From positions 143,052,294 to 143,116,293 of the forward strand of contig NC_069662.1 of assembly GCF_027244095.1 (NCBI RefSeq): a stretch of DNA of 64,000 bases, in the 5' to 3' direction. Positions 12,679 through 23,374 of the stretch are shown here, piece after piece. The notes beneath the pieces are model-generated. The model did no database searches. It was not told where the DNA came from and saw only the letters and a list, made by a program, of their open reading frames with translations. The stretch's first letter is position 1. The number at the start of each line of letters is the position of its first letter. This DNA is from Hemicordylus capensis (lineage: Eukaryota > Chordata > Lepidosauria > Squamata > Cordylidae). A program made the position numbers and the translations under genes.

Positions 12679-12927
12679 GCCCTATTAAAACGTTATGCTG
12701 TACGAGTGTACAGATGCCTGTACACTCGTACACATTTTTGTATGAATGACCGTACCTGCGTTCATTTTACAAGCAAACATGGGTACAGGCCCCTGAAATG
12801 CTTGGCAAAGACAGGAAGTGTATTGCTGTACCTGTGTTCAACAAATGTGAATAACTATGTGTAGCTATGTACTTGTATACGCTACACACTCATTGCCGGC
12901 GTGTTCAAAGTAATGTGTGAATAGGGC
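12679..12927 (+). repeat. Inverted-repeat miniature element (GCCCTATT family), copy 1
   Basis: Exactly inverted ends GCCCTATT and AATAGGGC. The interior GTACCTG, TGTGTTCA and GGAAGTGTA blocks match 16050-16311 in order. Probably a non-autonomous DNA transposon; superfamily not settled. Confidence 0.65.
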
Positions 12928-12999
12928 TAGAGTATAAGACAGAAGGAGGGAAACTCACTTGTCTTCTTGTTCCTTGATGATTTCATAATACTGCTAGTT

Positions 13000-13095
13000 T
13001 GTTTTATTAAAATATTCATATACTGCCTTTCAGTTTCTTGCACACACATACACACACCCAATGCAACTCACAAACATCAATTAAAAACAGCTTAG
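13000..13095 (-). repeat. Possible LINE 3' tail, minus orientation
   Basis: The complement reads as a GAAAGGCAGTATATGAATAT motif followed by TTTAATAAAAC, similar to CR1/L2-like tails. Short and diverged. Confidence 0.4.
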
Positions 13096-13639
13096 GCCCA
13101 GAATATTTAAGATAACGTCTTCTTCATTATGAGCCCCATCACCCATTGAGATCATCTGGAGGCTTTACGCACAGGGCTTCTATCCCGAATCTTCAGAAGG
13201 GAATGTGTGCATTCACACACCAGCCAAACCTATCCCGAAATCTCTTTGAGATTCTTGGACCCACTTCACACACTAATTGGGCTTTGTGATGCAAATTCTA
13301 GCTTATCTCAGTGTATTTCCAGATTTTTAAAATGCAGGTTGCAAGCTACTTTTTCTGAAAACACTGGAGTAAATAGGGAGAGGCACTGATGTAGAATCAT
13401 TAGCATGATAAGAGGGATGTTCTCTTTAGAAATACAGATATCGCTCTTTAGGAAGCTCCCCACCCCGCTCCATTGGCTAGAAGGAAAACACAAATGTATG
13501 CCATGTGAACTTATTTCAAAACAAAACATGAGAGCAGAGGGGAGGGGCTGCTTCCCTCAATGCCACAAGTGTAGTTCGAAGTGGCTTCACTCAACATTTA
13601 CCCAGAAGCATGAAGCCATGTGTGAATAACTCTCTGGAG

Positions 13640-14062
13640 AGATTCATCTGCTCTGCAGTTGCCACCAGCTCATCTGGTGGGTACATAAGGACAGGCCTTC
13701 TTTGTCGCCACCCCAAGACTCTGGAATGTGCTCCCTGATAAAATAAGACCCTCCTCATCAGTGTATCCCTCTGACAGAGATTCCCAGATATTGTTGACTA
13801 CAACTCCCATAATCCCCAAGCAAAGGTTATTGCACCTAGAGATCCTGGGAGTTGTAGTCAACAACATCTGGGAATCACTGCTCCCCATCTTGGACAACTT
13901 TTTAAAAGGTCTCTAAAGACACATTTATTCACCCAAGCTTTTAAACTAGATTTGTGGTTTTAAGGTTTTAATTTCTGTTTTAATTTGTTTTATGTTGCTG
14001 TAAACTGCCCAGAAACAGAAGTTTGGGGCTGTGTACAGATATAATAATAATAATAAGCCAGT
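13640..14062 (+). repeat. CR1/L2-type LINE 3' end, interrupted by a miniature element
   Basis: The end of a reverse-transcriptase ORF is recognisable (CCCCAAGACTCTGGAATGTG, then CTCTAAAGACACATTTATTC), followed by TGTAAACTGCCCAGAAAC and an (ATA)n tail. At 13759-13880 it is split by a hAT miniature element with an 8-bp duplication of LINE sequence. Confidence 0.75.
13759..13880. repeat. hAT miniature element with 8-bp target duplication
   Basis: CAGTG at the left and CACTG at the right enclose facing arms with GACTACAACTCCCATAATCC and GGGAGTTGTAGTCAACAACA. It is flanked by CTCCTCAT (13751-13758) and CTCCCCAT (13881-13888), an 8-bp duplication with one change. hAT elements make 8-bp duplications. 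The host sequence is a LINE. Confidence 0.82.
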
Positions 14063-14319
14063 TACAAAAAGCAGCTTTACTGGGCACAGCCTATATTCTG
14101 CTACGATATCTATAACAACAGCAACAACATTGCCCATAAAATTCAGCCATCCCAGGTCCTTGGGAAGGACTCGATGTCTGGATAAAACAAACCAGTCAAT
14201 AACACCTGTCAGACTGTGTAAACAAGAAATAATAAATTAATAATAAAACTATTTATAATCCATAAAACAGTGTATCATACAAAAAACTGGAAGCCAGTGG
14301 TTGAAACCACAGAAGGAGA

Positions 14320-14362
14320 AAGAAACTAAACTAAACTAAACTAAAGAAACTAAACTAAACCA
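14320..14362. repeat. (AAACT)n simple repeat
   Basis: Repeated ACTAAACTAAACTAA units with interruptions. Confidence 0.8.
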
Positions 14363-14374
14363 AAGCAAAGGTGC

Positions 14375-14515
14375 AGGAAAACAAGAAGGATTTCACATCA
14401 GTGAGTTTCCATCAGGACTTCTCTCAGCCCTACATTGAGATGCCAGAGATTGAACCTGAGACCTTCTGCACACAAAGCAGATGCTCTATCACAGAGCTAC
14501 GGCCCCATCCCCATA
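14375..14515 (-). repeat. tRNA-Ala-like SINE (family A), 3'-truncated
   Basis: Read on the minus strand it starts GGGGCCGTAGCTCTGTGATAG with AGCATCTGCTTTGTG and a box B GGTTCAATCTCTGGCATCTC. The head resembles tRNA-Ala(TGC). The usual 3' half is absent. Confidence 0.7.
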
Positions 14516-14706
14516 ATAGGTATGCATATTATATTTCATTATATAATGAAAGGTCTTAATACATTATTGGTTTTAAAAAGTTTCCACACATTTTCCAGAG
14601 ACAGTTCCGTATAGAGTGCATTGCAATAATTTCGCAGATGATGGGGTTCAATTTTCTTGCTTGTATTCCATTGTTATGGTTTAAATCAAACAAACAAACA
14701 AACAAA

Positions 14707-14942
14707 CTAGCTGACCTGGTGCAGAGCATCAGTGCCCCTAGTCCTCCCTGGCGCCTGGCCATTTACTGGGCCGCTGCTTCTCTCCCCCTCCCACTCGGCC
14801 AGCCGTTCACCAGGCCACTGCTTCTCCTCCCTTGGTGGCTGGCCATCCCCATCACTAATCATCAGTTCGCTTGCAAACTCTCGCGAGAGCTGCCACACAT
14901 GGGATTAGCGATGGGTACGTCTAGGATAATTAAATATATAGG
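14707..14942 (-). mobile_element. Non-autonomous Helitron, copy A
   Basis: On the minus strand it begins CTATATATTTAAT and ends GGTCAGCTAG, with T immediately after. The block CTCGCGAGAGCTGCCACACA and its neighbours match 25215-25696 and 63373-63588. Helitrons end in CTRR, insert between A and T and make no target duplication, all consistent here, though the first T of the 5' TC is changed in this copy. Confidence 0.7.
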
Positions 14943-15015
14943 TTGTTGGTCACTTTAAGAGGCTCATCTGGGACAAAAAGGCAGCATATAAACATGTTAA
15001 TAAATAAAAATACTG

Positions 15016-15134
15016 GGTGACATCCAGACTAAGACTAGTCACATTGAAATTAATGGGACAAGTTGCTCTTGACTAACTTGTCCCATTAATTTCAATAGGA
15101 CTTACTCATGAGTAATTTAGTCTGAATGTCAGCC
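15016..15134. repeat. Palindromic miniature element with 22-bp perfect stem
   Basis: Ends GGTGACATCCAGACTAA and the near complement TTAGTCTGAATGTCAGCC. Inside, 15043-15064 and 15075-15096 are exact inverted repeats of 22 bases around a 10-base loop. A diverged relative lies at 58845-58975. Confidence 0.7.
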
Positions 15135-15169
15135 AAAATACATCACATAAAATACAAAGGTGCTCAGCA

Positions 15170-15560
15170 GTCTACCTTTTTAAGGTTACAGCCCCAGAAA
15201 TTTCCCTCTGATCCACCAGAATAGAAGTACTCCTTCTCCAGCTCCGGATATGACATATATGCAGAAGACTTCCCCAGTGGCTTCATGTAGATGTTGTTGA
15301 TCAACATGGGGAACAAGGCTGAACTTTGTGGGACCCCAAAAGCCAAGGGGCCAAGTAGAAATCCCTCAGTGGCAGCTTGAGGTTCTGATCCCCTGAGGTT
15401 GGATCAGAACCAACCTCAGCTCTGCAAGGCAGTCCAGAGGATATCATAGTCGATGGTATCAAATGACAGTGAGAGATCCAGCAGAACCAACACAGACACT
15501 TCCTTCACTGTCACCACCACCACCACAGAGTAGTCCTAAAATGGGTTCTTGGCTATGTTT
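15170..15560 (-). repeat. CR1/L2-type LINE reverse-transcriptase fragment
   Basis: On the minus strand the translated motifs LLDLSLSFDTIDYDIL and FGVPQSSALFPML correspond to the palm region of CR1/L2 reverse transcriptase (usual forms LLDLSAAFDTVDHDIL and GVPQGSVLSP). Broken by stops. Confidence 0.75.
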
Positions 15561-16049
15561 GGTCGGATTCATTATGAATCTTTATCCAGAATTGTTGGAT
15601 AAAAGAGCATCACCCTTAGCTCTGGAGTAAACCAAGGAACTGACCAGACTCCACTAAGATGGAAGAGTGACTGTGTCAACTGCCCATGCAATCTCCTCAT
15701 ATCAGAGGCTCACCAGGGCTCCAACAGAAAGTGCTGATAGAAATAAAATACATATAGCACACACATAAATGATGGGTTGGTTCACACAATTACCACAATG
15801 TCTGGTAACCATTAATCCCAGGTTGCCTAGCCCTGCATGCTCCTACAGAGTGTGTCATGTGGGAAGCAAAAAAAAAAAATAAAAAAAATCCCTCCTGGTC
15901 CTAGATTCACCCTGTAACCAACCACTACTTAACCAGGATTGACTGACGGAGTTCCGGTCTCAGATAAACAATCCCAGTTAAATGGTGGGTAGGTAAGCCA
16001 AACTTGAGCCCATTGACATACCTGATTCTGCATAGGATTGCACTCAAAA

Positions 16050-16311
16050 GCCCTACTCAGACATTATGTTGTATGAGTATACAGATACATGTATGCTTCT
16101 TGTACATGTGTTTGTGTGAATGACTGTACCTGTGTTCATTTTAAAAGTTATCCTTGGTACAGGTCCCTCAAATGCATGATACAAGATAGGAAGTGTACTA
16201 CTATACCTGTGTTCAAAGTAACATGTGAATAACTGTATCTGTGTACAGATCTGCACTTGTGTGCACTGTATACTAATTATATGAGTTTTCAGCATAATAT
16301 CTGAACAGAGC
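16050..16311 (+). repeat. Inverted-repeat miniature element (GCCCTATT family), copy 2
   Basis: Left end GCCCTACTCAGACATTATG and right end CATAATATCTGAACAGAGC are near inverted copies. The interior (ATGACTGTACCTGTGTTCAT, GGAAGTGTACTACT) matches 12679-12927. Confidence 0.65.
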
Positions 16312-16429
16312 TAAAGAAGTACATTGTGGTTGTTTTGGAAGGATCAAACACATTAAATTTTGCAAAGATTCTGGCCAGTCTGCATTAATTTCATTTGCAA
16401 CTTCTCCAAAACCATAATGTTTAATGTAA

Positions 16430-16860
16430 TTATTATTTCCACTTAATACATCACCTTTCATCAGAGATCTCAAGGCAGTTTACAGGCATAAGATATAATA
16501 CAAAATGCTATAAAAACAATACTATCAGAACATGACAACAAAATAGGACAAGAATAACAAAAACAAAAACAAGATTAAGCCTTACTACTCTCAAAGTCTC
16601 ACGTGATTAGTACTGTTCTCAGCTGCCTGTAGAAGGCCAAAAGGGAGGGAGCAGTATGAATCCCAACCAGGAGGGCATTCCACAATTTAGGGGCAATAAC
16701 AGATATTCTCCTGTCCAGTGTAGTGCACTCAACAACTTTGCTTCTGAAAAAATCAGCACACAGAGCAGAGTCCCCCTACCCAAAGATCTGAGCAGGGGGC
16801 AAAGTTGTTCTGGAGTAACCCCAAAGGTGCAGTCTGTCTGTGGCAATTTTCTTAAAATCT
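16430..16860 (-). repeat. LINE 3' region, minus orientation
   Basis: CATTCCACAATTTAGGGGCA followed by ACAGATATTCTCC is the antisense of the conserved [12 protein letters not shown] region of CR1/L2-type ORF2. 16430-16480 (ATCACCTTTCATCAGAG, AAGGCAGTTTACA) is the antisense 3' end. Much diverged. Confidence 0.6.
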
Positions 16861-17323
16861 CTTAAAAGCACAGAGCAGCATACGGTAAGAAGCAGCTCCC
16901 AATATCATTAAGTGAAAGGACTACAGCAGGAAAACATAATAGGCATTCAAAGAGTGGTGCAGAAATAATTGCAGTGTCAGGGTTTCGTGTTTGGAGAAGG
17001 ATGTGGGTTGGTTTGTTTCTCTTACTCAGCCTCACTACATACATACAAACTAGCAAAACAATACTCTTCACAGAAGCTGCTGACAATTCACTCAAGACGT
17101 TTAGGCTGCAATTCACAAACATCTACTCCAAAGCATCGCATCAGAACAAAAGAGAAATGTCCATGAATTGTTTACAAGAGATCCATCATCACTATCCACA
17201 AAGGACAGGGCCTGTTCTGCACATCACTTCAGTATCTAGGGACCCACATGAAATTCCTGTCATGTTAATTTCAAAGGGTATTGAAGAGCAGAGCTGGAAA
17301 GGCTTCTGCCTATGGTCCTAGAG

Positions 17324-17449
17324 CAGAGCTGCCCAGCTTTGGGTCCCCAGACATTATAGGGCTACAGTTCCCATAATCTCCAGCCACAGTGGCCAAAGGC
17401 CAAGGGAGTTGTAGTCCAACATCTGGAGACTCAAGGCTGGGAACCTCTC
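17324..17449. repeat. hAT miniature element with 8-bp target duplication
   Basis: Left end CAGAGCTGCCCAGCTTTGGG, right part CTCAAGGCTGGGAACC, arms GGCTACAGTTCCCATAATC and GGGAGTTGTAGTCC. Flanked by TCCTAGAG (17316-17323) and TCCTAGAA (17450-17457). Confidence 0.7.
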
Positions 17450-17810
17450 TCCTAGAAGCTGCTGCCAGTCACAGCAGACAGACAGTACTGGACTAGCCAA
17501 GATGGATGAATGGCCCGATTCATGATAAGACCGCTCACAGCTGGCATTGTTTAGTGGCTAAGAGACTTAGCTACCAATCAGGAAATCTCGTGTCTGCCAT
17601 GAACTCAGCTCCTGGTCCCAGTCTCCTATTTGCATCATAATGTTTATTTACCATATATTGTTGTAGTAAAAAAAAAATTACATTATAATAGAGATGTGGT
17701 GAAGTATTTTGAATACTCAAAAGTATACACATGCTAACTATTATTATTACTAATACTATATTCCAATCTCATTGACCATTTTATACCTGTCAATTAACAG
17801 CATCTACTAG

Positions 17811-18085
17811 AACATAAGAACAGCTCTGCTGGATCAGGCCCAAGGCCTATCTAGTCGAGCATCCTGTTTCATACAGTGGCCCTCTAGATGCCCCTGAGAA
17901 ACCCACAGGCAAGAGGTGAGAGCTTGCCCTCTCTCCTGCTGTTGCTCCCCTGCAACTGGTATTGAGAGGCATCCTGCCACCACACCCGCTGCCATCAGAC
18001 TAGTAGATGTTTTTGATAGACCTGTTCTCCATTAATTTGTCAAAGCCCCTTTTAAAGCCATTCAGAGTTACTGGTGAAATCAGAT
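17811..18085 (+). repeat. Dispersed repeat of unsettled class
   Basis: ACATAAGAACAGCTCTGCTG, GGCCTATCTAGTC, CCTCTCTCCTGCTGTTGCTC and CTTTTAAAGCCATTCAGAG follow the order of a repeat I know from lizard and other reptile DNA. I cannot assign it to a class from the sequence alone. Confidence 0.5.
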
Positions 18086-18104
18086 ACACATCCACTAGAG
18101 TTAG

Positions 18105-18287
18105 AGGGGTGGAGGCGTAGCTTAGTGGCAGAGCATCTGCTTTGCATACAGAAGGCCCCAGCATCTCCAAATAGGGCTGGGAAAGACTCCTTCCTGAAAC
18201 CTTGAAGAGCTGGTCAGACGAGACAAGAATGAGTTAGATTGACCAATGGGCTGAGTGGGTATAAAGCAGCTTCCTGTCTTCTTATGA
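18105..18287 (+). repeat. tRNA-Ala-like SINE (family A), box B deleted
   Basis: Head GGCGTAGCTTAGTGGCAGAG, then CATCTGCTTTGCATACAGAA, body and the family tail with GACCAATGGGCTGAG and GCAGCTTCCTGTCTTC. The segment that should hold box B (about 14 bases between CCCA and GCATCTCC) is missing, so this copy is unlikely to be transcribed by Pol III. Confidence 0.75.
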
Positions 18288-18289
18288 GC

Positions 18290-19410
18290 TGCAGAGGTGG
18301 GTGGGGGATCATCCCAAAGTTATGCACTGATCTCCACCCTCAGCTTCAGGTTTAGGAGGAAGGCAAGGGTGGTTTGGGCACTGCATTGCTGAGGAACTAT
18401 GAGCATCTCAGTGGTGTGGAGACACAGAAGCTCTGGAACTGGAAAAGGAGCTGGGGCTTTAGTGCCCTGAGTACCTCAGCAGCACTAGACAAACAGCATG
18501 CTCGTGACAACCTTCTCAGCTCCAGGGCTGGAAGGGCTTCTGCTTCTCAGCTGTGATTCATGGACCAAGCGATGGGCAACTTCCACATGTCCTATTCTCA
18601 TAGGGAGTGGAAAGGGAGCTTCCCTGATCCCTGCTTGATTAAGATGCCTGGAACATGGAATACCTTGGTTGAGTAGTGGCCAAATTGAGTATTGGCCATT
18701 TTCCATGACCCTTCCTTGACCCCTCCTGATGGTGGTCCCAGAGCAGGACAGAAAATGACAATTATGGGTTTGGCTACCAAGGCTAGCCAAAATATGTAGA
18801 CCCCTGACCAGTGCCTACAGCTGCAAGCTGTGCACATGGTTCCCATTACTTGCATCATCAAGGTGACCTTTTTTTTAGATCTGCTACAGTGCCAAAAGTC
18901 ATTGCAGTCACATACACATCTGTTACATGGAGGCAGCTGTTTGTGCAAATGCCTCCCTTGTGTCTCCCACCTGAAAGCTCAGTGGTTGTCCTACATTATT
19001 TTATTTGTATTTTTATTCTGCTTTTTAAATCAAACTACTTCATGTTCCCAAGGGGCTTGCCCAGGGCGCACAAGCTAATGACAACTAACCAAAATAAGTG
19101 CTCATGTGGTGCATGAAGCACAAGGATCCATGTCTGACCATCTCAAGCTGAAAACCACAAACTGGTTAAAAATATAAACTAGATTTTCAGACAGTGGAAG
19201 AGCTTGCAATGCACTGACGAGCAAGAGCTGCCAACAGTTGTTTACAATCTATATCAAGGATGGCCAGTCTGCGGCTCTCCAGCTGTGCCTGGGCTTCGGC
19301 TTTCATCGCCCCCAGGTGCTGTTTATGTGTGTGGCCTTAAAGTAGTCAGCTACTTGCAGCCAATCCCATACTTTTTGTTTTTTTTAAGAGAAAAATTTTA
19401 CTGTGTGCAA
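18290..19410. other. Intergenic, little recognised
   Basis: Possible remnant of another palindromic miniature element near 19255-19320 (GGATGGCCAGTCTGCGGC, CTCCAGCTG). Otherwise nothing I can support. Confidence 0.4.
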
Positions 19411-19411
19411 T

Positions 19412-19736
19412 AGGAACATAGGAAGCTGCTTGATACCAAGTCAGACCTTAGGTCCAGCTAGCTTAGTATTGTCTACACCAGGGCTGTACAACTTTGGTTT
19501 TCCAACTCCCATCTTCCCCAGCCACAGTGCCCAATAGTCAGGGATTATGGAAATTGTAGTCCAACAACAGCTGGAGGGGCAAAGTTGTGCAGCCCTGGTC
19601 CACACTGACTGGCAATGGCTTTCCAAGGTTTCAGGCAGGATTTATCCCCCAATCCTACCTGGAGATACCAAGGATTGAATCTGGGACCTTCTGCATGTAA
19701 GGCAGATGCTCTTCTACTGAGCTATGGCCCCATCCC
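19412..19736 (-). repeat. tRNA-Ala-like SINE (family A), split by a hAT miniature element
   Basis: Plus strand starts with the reversed tail AGGAACATAGGAAGCTGC and ends with the reversed tRNA-like head (GATGCTCTTCTACTGAGC, TATGGCCCC). Box B is present as ATTGAATCTGGGACC in reverse. The SINE is interrupted at 19479-19597. Confidence 0.82.
19479..19597. repeat. hAT miniature element nested in a SINE
   Basis: Ends CAGGGCTGTACAACTTTG and CAAAGTTGTGCAGCCCTG are 18-bp inverted repeats with one mismatch. Flanks GTCTACAC (19471-19478) and GTCCACAC (19598-19605) are an 8-bp target duplication. Both are the hallmarks of hAT. The centre keeps AACTCCCATCTTCCCC and GGATTATGGAAATTGTAG. Confidence 0.88.
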
Positions 19737-19739
19737 AAT

Positions 19740-20665
19740 GTCCTTTGCAAATGCAATGTCGGCACTTGTAACCTACATGTGAAGTGCAATGCATCTCATT
19801 AAGCTGGAGCAAATACAATGACTATACCGGCATTCTACATACACCACAGCCATCCTTCATCATGATTGGCAGAGATACTACCAAAATATTAAAACTGCAT
19901 TTTGGTCAGGGGGGGAAAGCATATATAGACTCCTGGCATCATAATACAAGTGTATAGCAAAGCATTTTCTTTCCCCCTACAAATATGTCTCTCTCATATT
20001 GCCAGGTCTGTGACTAACTCCATAGCTGGCATAAATACATTTTAGGATGGCAGCCTTGATTATGAAACCTCACCATCTGCTTTGCTCATGGCTTCATGCT
20101 GATTGATTTTCATAGGAAAAGAACATCAAAGGGATCGTGACAGGACGTTCAGTTTCAAGGCTCTCCCAGAATCCTCAGCGTTTTCTGCAGAAGTCACTAG
20201 CAAGAATGCCAATTAGTGCCAATTGCAAAGATTGTAATAATGTGTAGCAGAGATCTCAAAGTACCCCGCTAAAGTTGCGGTCCTGAAACCAGGAGTATCA
20301 TTAAGTTGGTCGGTGGGGCAACATTCAAGCCCTCTGTGTACAGAACCAGTAAAAGATTAGATACAGCACAAGTAGTGTTGCTAGCTTAGTACCCTGCAGC
20401 TGTGCCTTTAACATTGACATGCTCTGCTGGAATTTGCATGTTGTAAAAAGCATCACTGCTGATTCCTGAAGATCAAGCCACTATTAAAGGCACTGCTGAA
20501 GAGCTGTTGAAAGGCATCCCTGAAGCTAGAATACGCATCTTGATGCTCAGGGATGGCCTCCAGCTTGAAATCACTTTTTGTGATGTGCTGTTGGATTTCT
20601 TCATCTGAAATCTAAAGTCTGGAAAACACAGAGATAATCCAAGGCACATTAAGAGCCAAGCGACT
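19740..20665. other. Intergenic, nothing recognised
   Basis: No conserved coding segment, RNA gene or repeat end seen. Confidence 0.4.
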
Positions 20666-20669
20666 TCTG

Positions 20670-20850
20670 GGGCTATCTAGATCCCGGGTGTTGTTGGACT
20701 ACAATGCCCATCATCCGTAGCTTGATCTGGACAGATCCTCTGTTACTTTAGAAGATTGTGATTATATGCCAGATTACTTGCAAGTAAGCCCCACTGACCT
20801 CAGTGGGACTTATATCTGGGTAAGCACGCATGGGATTGCACTGCATCATA
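20670..20850. repeat. Fragments of two miniature elements
   Basis: 20670-20750 holds GTTGTTGGACTACAATGCCC followed by ATCATCC, the hAT-miniature core. 20785-20850 holds GCAAGTAAGCCCCACTGA, CAGTGGGACTTATATC and GGGATTGCACTGC, a common reptile repeat pattern. Confidence 0.5.
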
Positions 20851-20854
20851 TATT

Positions 20855-21450
20855 CCAAGGCAGCAAGAAACAATGAGTCTTCAGGTTGTCATTTGGCAAC
20901 TCTGACATCCAGAGGTAATTCGAAGTGAGACTCAAAACCCATAAGAAGACAGGGCCACAACAGCAAGGAAGGTAAATGGACAGTTAGTTTGACGGAAGGA
21001 ACAACCCAGGGTTGGTTTCACACCACAGGATATACAAATAATAAGCCATTTTGGAAACAGAAGATCATATAGTCTAATGTTCTGCTTTGAGGGACAACCT
21101 AGTTATCTGCTAGCTCTCTATAAATCAGCCTGTTGCAGGCAACTGCTTGCATAACACATTATTCCAGAGCACTCATACAAGTAAGCTGAGCCACACACTG
21201 CAGGGAAATCCCAGATATTTGACTGCCAAATAACAGGACTCTTACTTGGGTCCTGGAATGAAAAATGTTGCTGATATAAAGCAAATACTGACATTTTCAG
21301 CATTATTACATGCAGTGCTTTATATCACATGCGTACATGACACATCAAAAAATAAATGTAATTACTTACTTCTGCATGCAAAAACCATATAATTTAGAAT
21401 TGCTTTACAGCTAACAGGGTCAACTACATTTTGAAACTGAGTGGACTCGT
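20855..21450. other. Intergenic, nothing recognised
   Basis: No supported feature. Confidence 0.4.
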
Positions 21451-21452
21451 CC

Positions 21453-21926
21453 AGGGGCAGATCTGTAATTCAACAAACATGTGCAGAGCACACAGGCCAC
21501 AAATTGGGGCTGCGGGGGGTGGGTGGGGGAGCCACCACACACCTCCAAGTGCATACCCAGGGGCCTACCGCTCACCTTCGCAGCCCCCTGACCACCCGCT
21601 GCTCACCTCCGTGGCCCCTGCTGGACCACTCACCCATCACTGCTATCACTGCTGCCAGTTTGCCTCCCTTTGCTGTCCATGACGCAGAGTAATGACATCA
21701 CTGCCCTGTTATCCGGGTTCCTCACCGGGGTGGTGATGCTATTAGACTGTGATGTGGCCAACAAAGGGAGACTAGCTGGCAGCGGTGGGTGAGCACTGAG
21801 CAGTCCCGTCAGGGGCAGCGGAGATGGGCAATGGGTGGCGGGACAGCGGAGGTCAGCAACGGGGGAGCTGTGGTGGGGAGCCACGAGAAATCTAGCCACA
21901 AGCTGCTGCCAACATTGCTACGCCAC
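21453..21926. repeat. Likely non-autonomous DNA transposon
   Basis: GC-rich block. Right end GCTACGCCACTG and left end CAGGGGCAGATCTGTAATT resemble the CAGTGGCGTAGC-type ends of a common reptile DNA transposon. The interior is GC-rich with facing GCAGCGG/CCGCTGC-like blocks. No clean target duplication was found, so the class is tentative. Confidence 0.45.
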
Positions 21927-21929
21927 TGA

Positions 21930-23370
21930 GCCCAACCTTATTTCACTGGGTGGCTGCACCTGCTACAAGATCCAATGAAAACAGCTTGATCCTGCCTGTT
22001 TCCCATTCCTCCAGCTTCCTCAGAATGTAAAATAAATTCTCGAGCTTAATCTGATCAGTGCTGTGGGTAAGTGTTGGCGAGGCCTCTCTCTCTTTCTCTG
22101 CACTCTCTGGCTTTAGTGTGCAGAGATTCTGGCTTCTAGCTGAGTAAAAGCATCTACTTGAAGCAGGCCTGAGGAAGGAGCCCACTTTCTTCTGACTTCC
22201 TGCCGGGCCCACTACCTAACTGGGCAACGCAGCCCACTCTGATTGCCTGTTGCTAGGCAGCCAGAAGCATTTTGCAGTAGCAAGAGCGAGCACACTCCAG
22301 CCAGTCATTGCTAGGCAGCCAAAGCTGGTGGGGAGCCCAAGAATAAACACAAGATTGCTGGTCTGAGAGAGAACAACATAGAAGGAACAAAAATAAGCTG
22401 TGTGACAGTGTTGCATTATGTAATGTGCCCCTTCTCCCCTAATCAATGAATACTTTAATTGTTTGCCCTCTCCCTGTACCAGTCCCACAGCGTTGTCTCT
22501 TCCTTTTCCCATCCTACCTCTTTTATGCGCTTTTCTTAAAATACTAATACAAATATATGTCTAGACTCTTCTCTCTCTCATTCTTTGTGGAGGAATGTTA
22601 TCTGTCTGGAAATGACAGACCAAGATTCTGAGAAGCTACCATGCTGTATGGGAGAATAGCATCTATAGGTAGGGAATAGGAGGGGGAAAGTCAGGTGCAA
22701 GAGTGCATTGATTTTATCAGAGGTAACTGAGAATGTAAATAAAAGGTTGGAATTTCTGTCTGGTGCTGGCCATTTGGAATGTGTGGTTTGTCTTCAAGCA
22801 AACCGCAACCGAGACAAGAGTGTGGGTTCCCAAATGAGTTTCTCCATTCCAGTGCTGTGGAAACGGAACCTGCTGTGTGGGAATTATTTAATGTATTGTG
22901 GGTCAATGGGTCACTGGCACACTGATGGGCAAAGCTACTCCTGATGGAATTCTCCCTCTGATCCAATTCTTCAAGTTGCTTATTACATCGCTTGTTTACT
23001 GAATGGTAAGATCTCTCTTGCATCCCTGAGTGAGACAGGGATTCGGACTACATTAAGAGGAAAAACATTTGTGTTAAAAACATTCTTGATTATATATTCC
23101 ACTTTTTTGTCTGACAACAGGCAACCAAGGTGTCTTATAGCACAAAATCCCACTGATTCTAATGGTTGGTGGTGCAAATGCATTTAAATTTAATCAGTTA
23201 AAAGCCAGATGATGAATCAACTTTTTAAACTGATTGACTCAAAACACAACAGATTTGTCATTTGTGCCTGGCTGTCAAGCACTATAGTTCTTTTGTACAT
23301 TTTAACAGTTTTTCTTATTTTTCACCTATGTGTGATATACTGTGCCTTTCTGCAGACCGTTACTGCTACT
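21930..23370. other. Intergenic, nothing recognised
   Basis: Short open frames without recognisable domains. No repeat ends seen. Confidence 0.4.
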
Positions 23371-23374
23371 ACTA

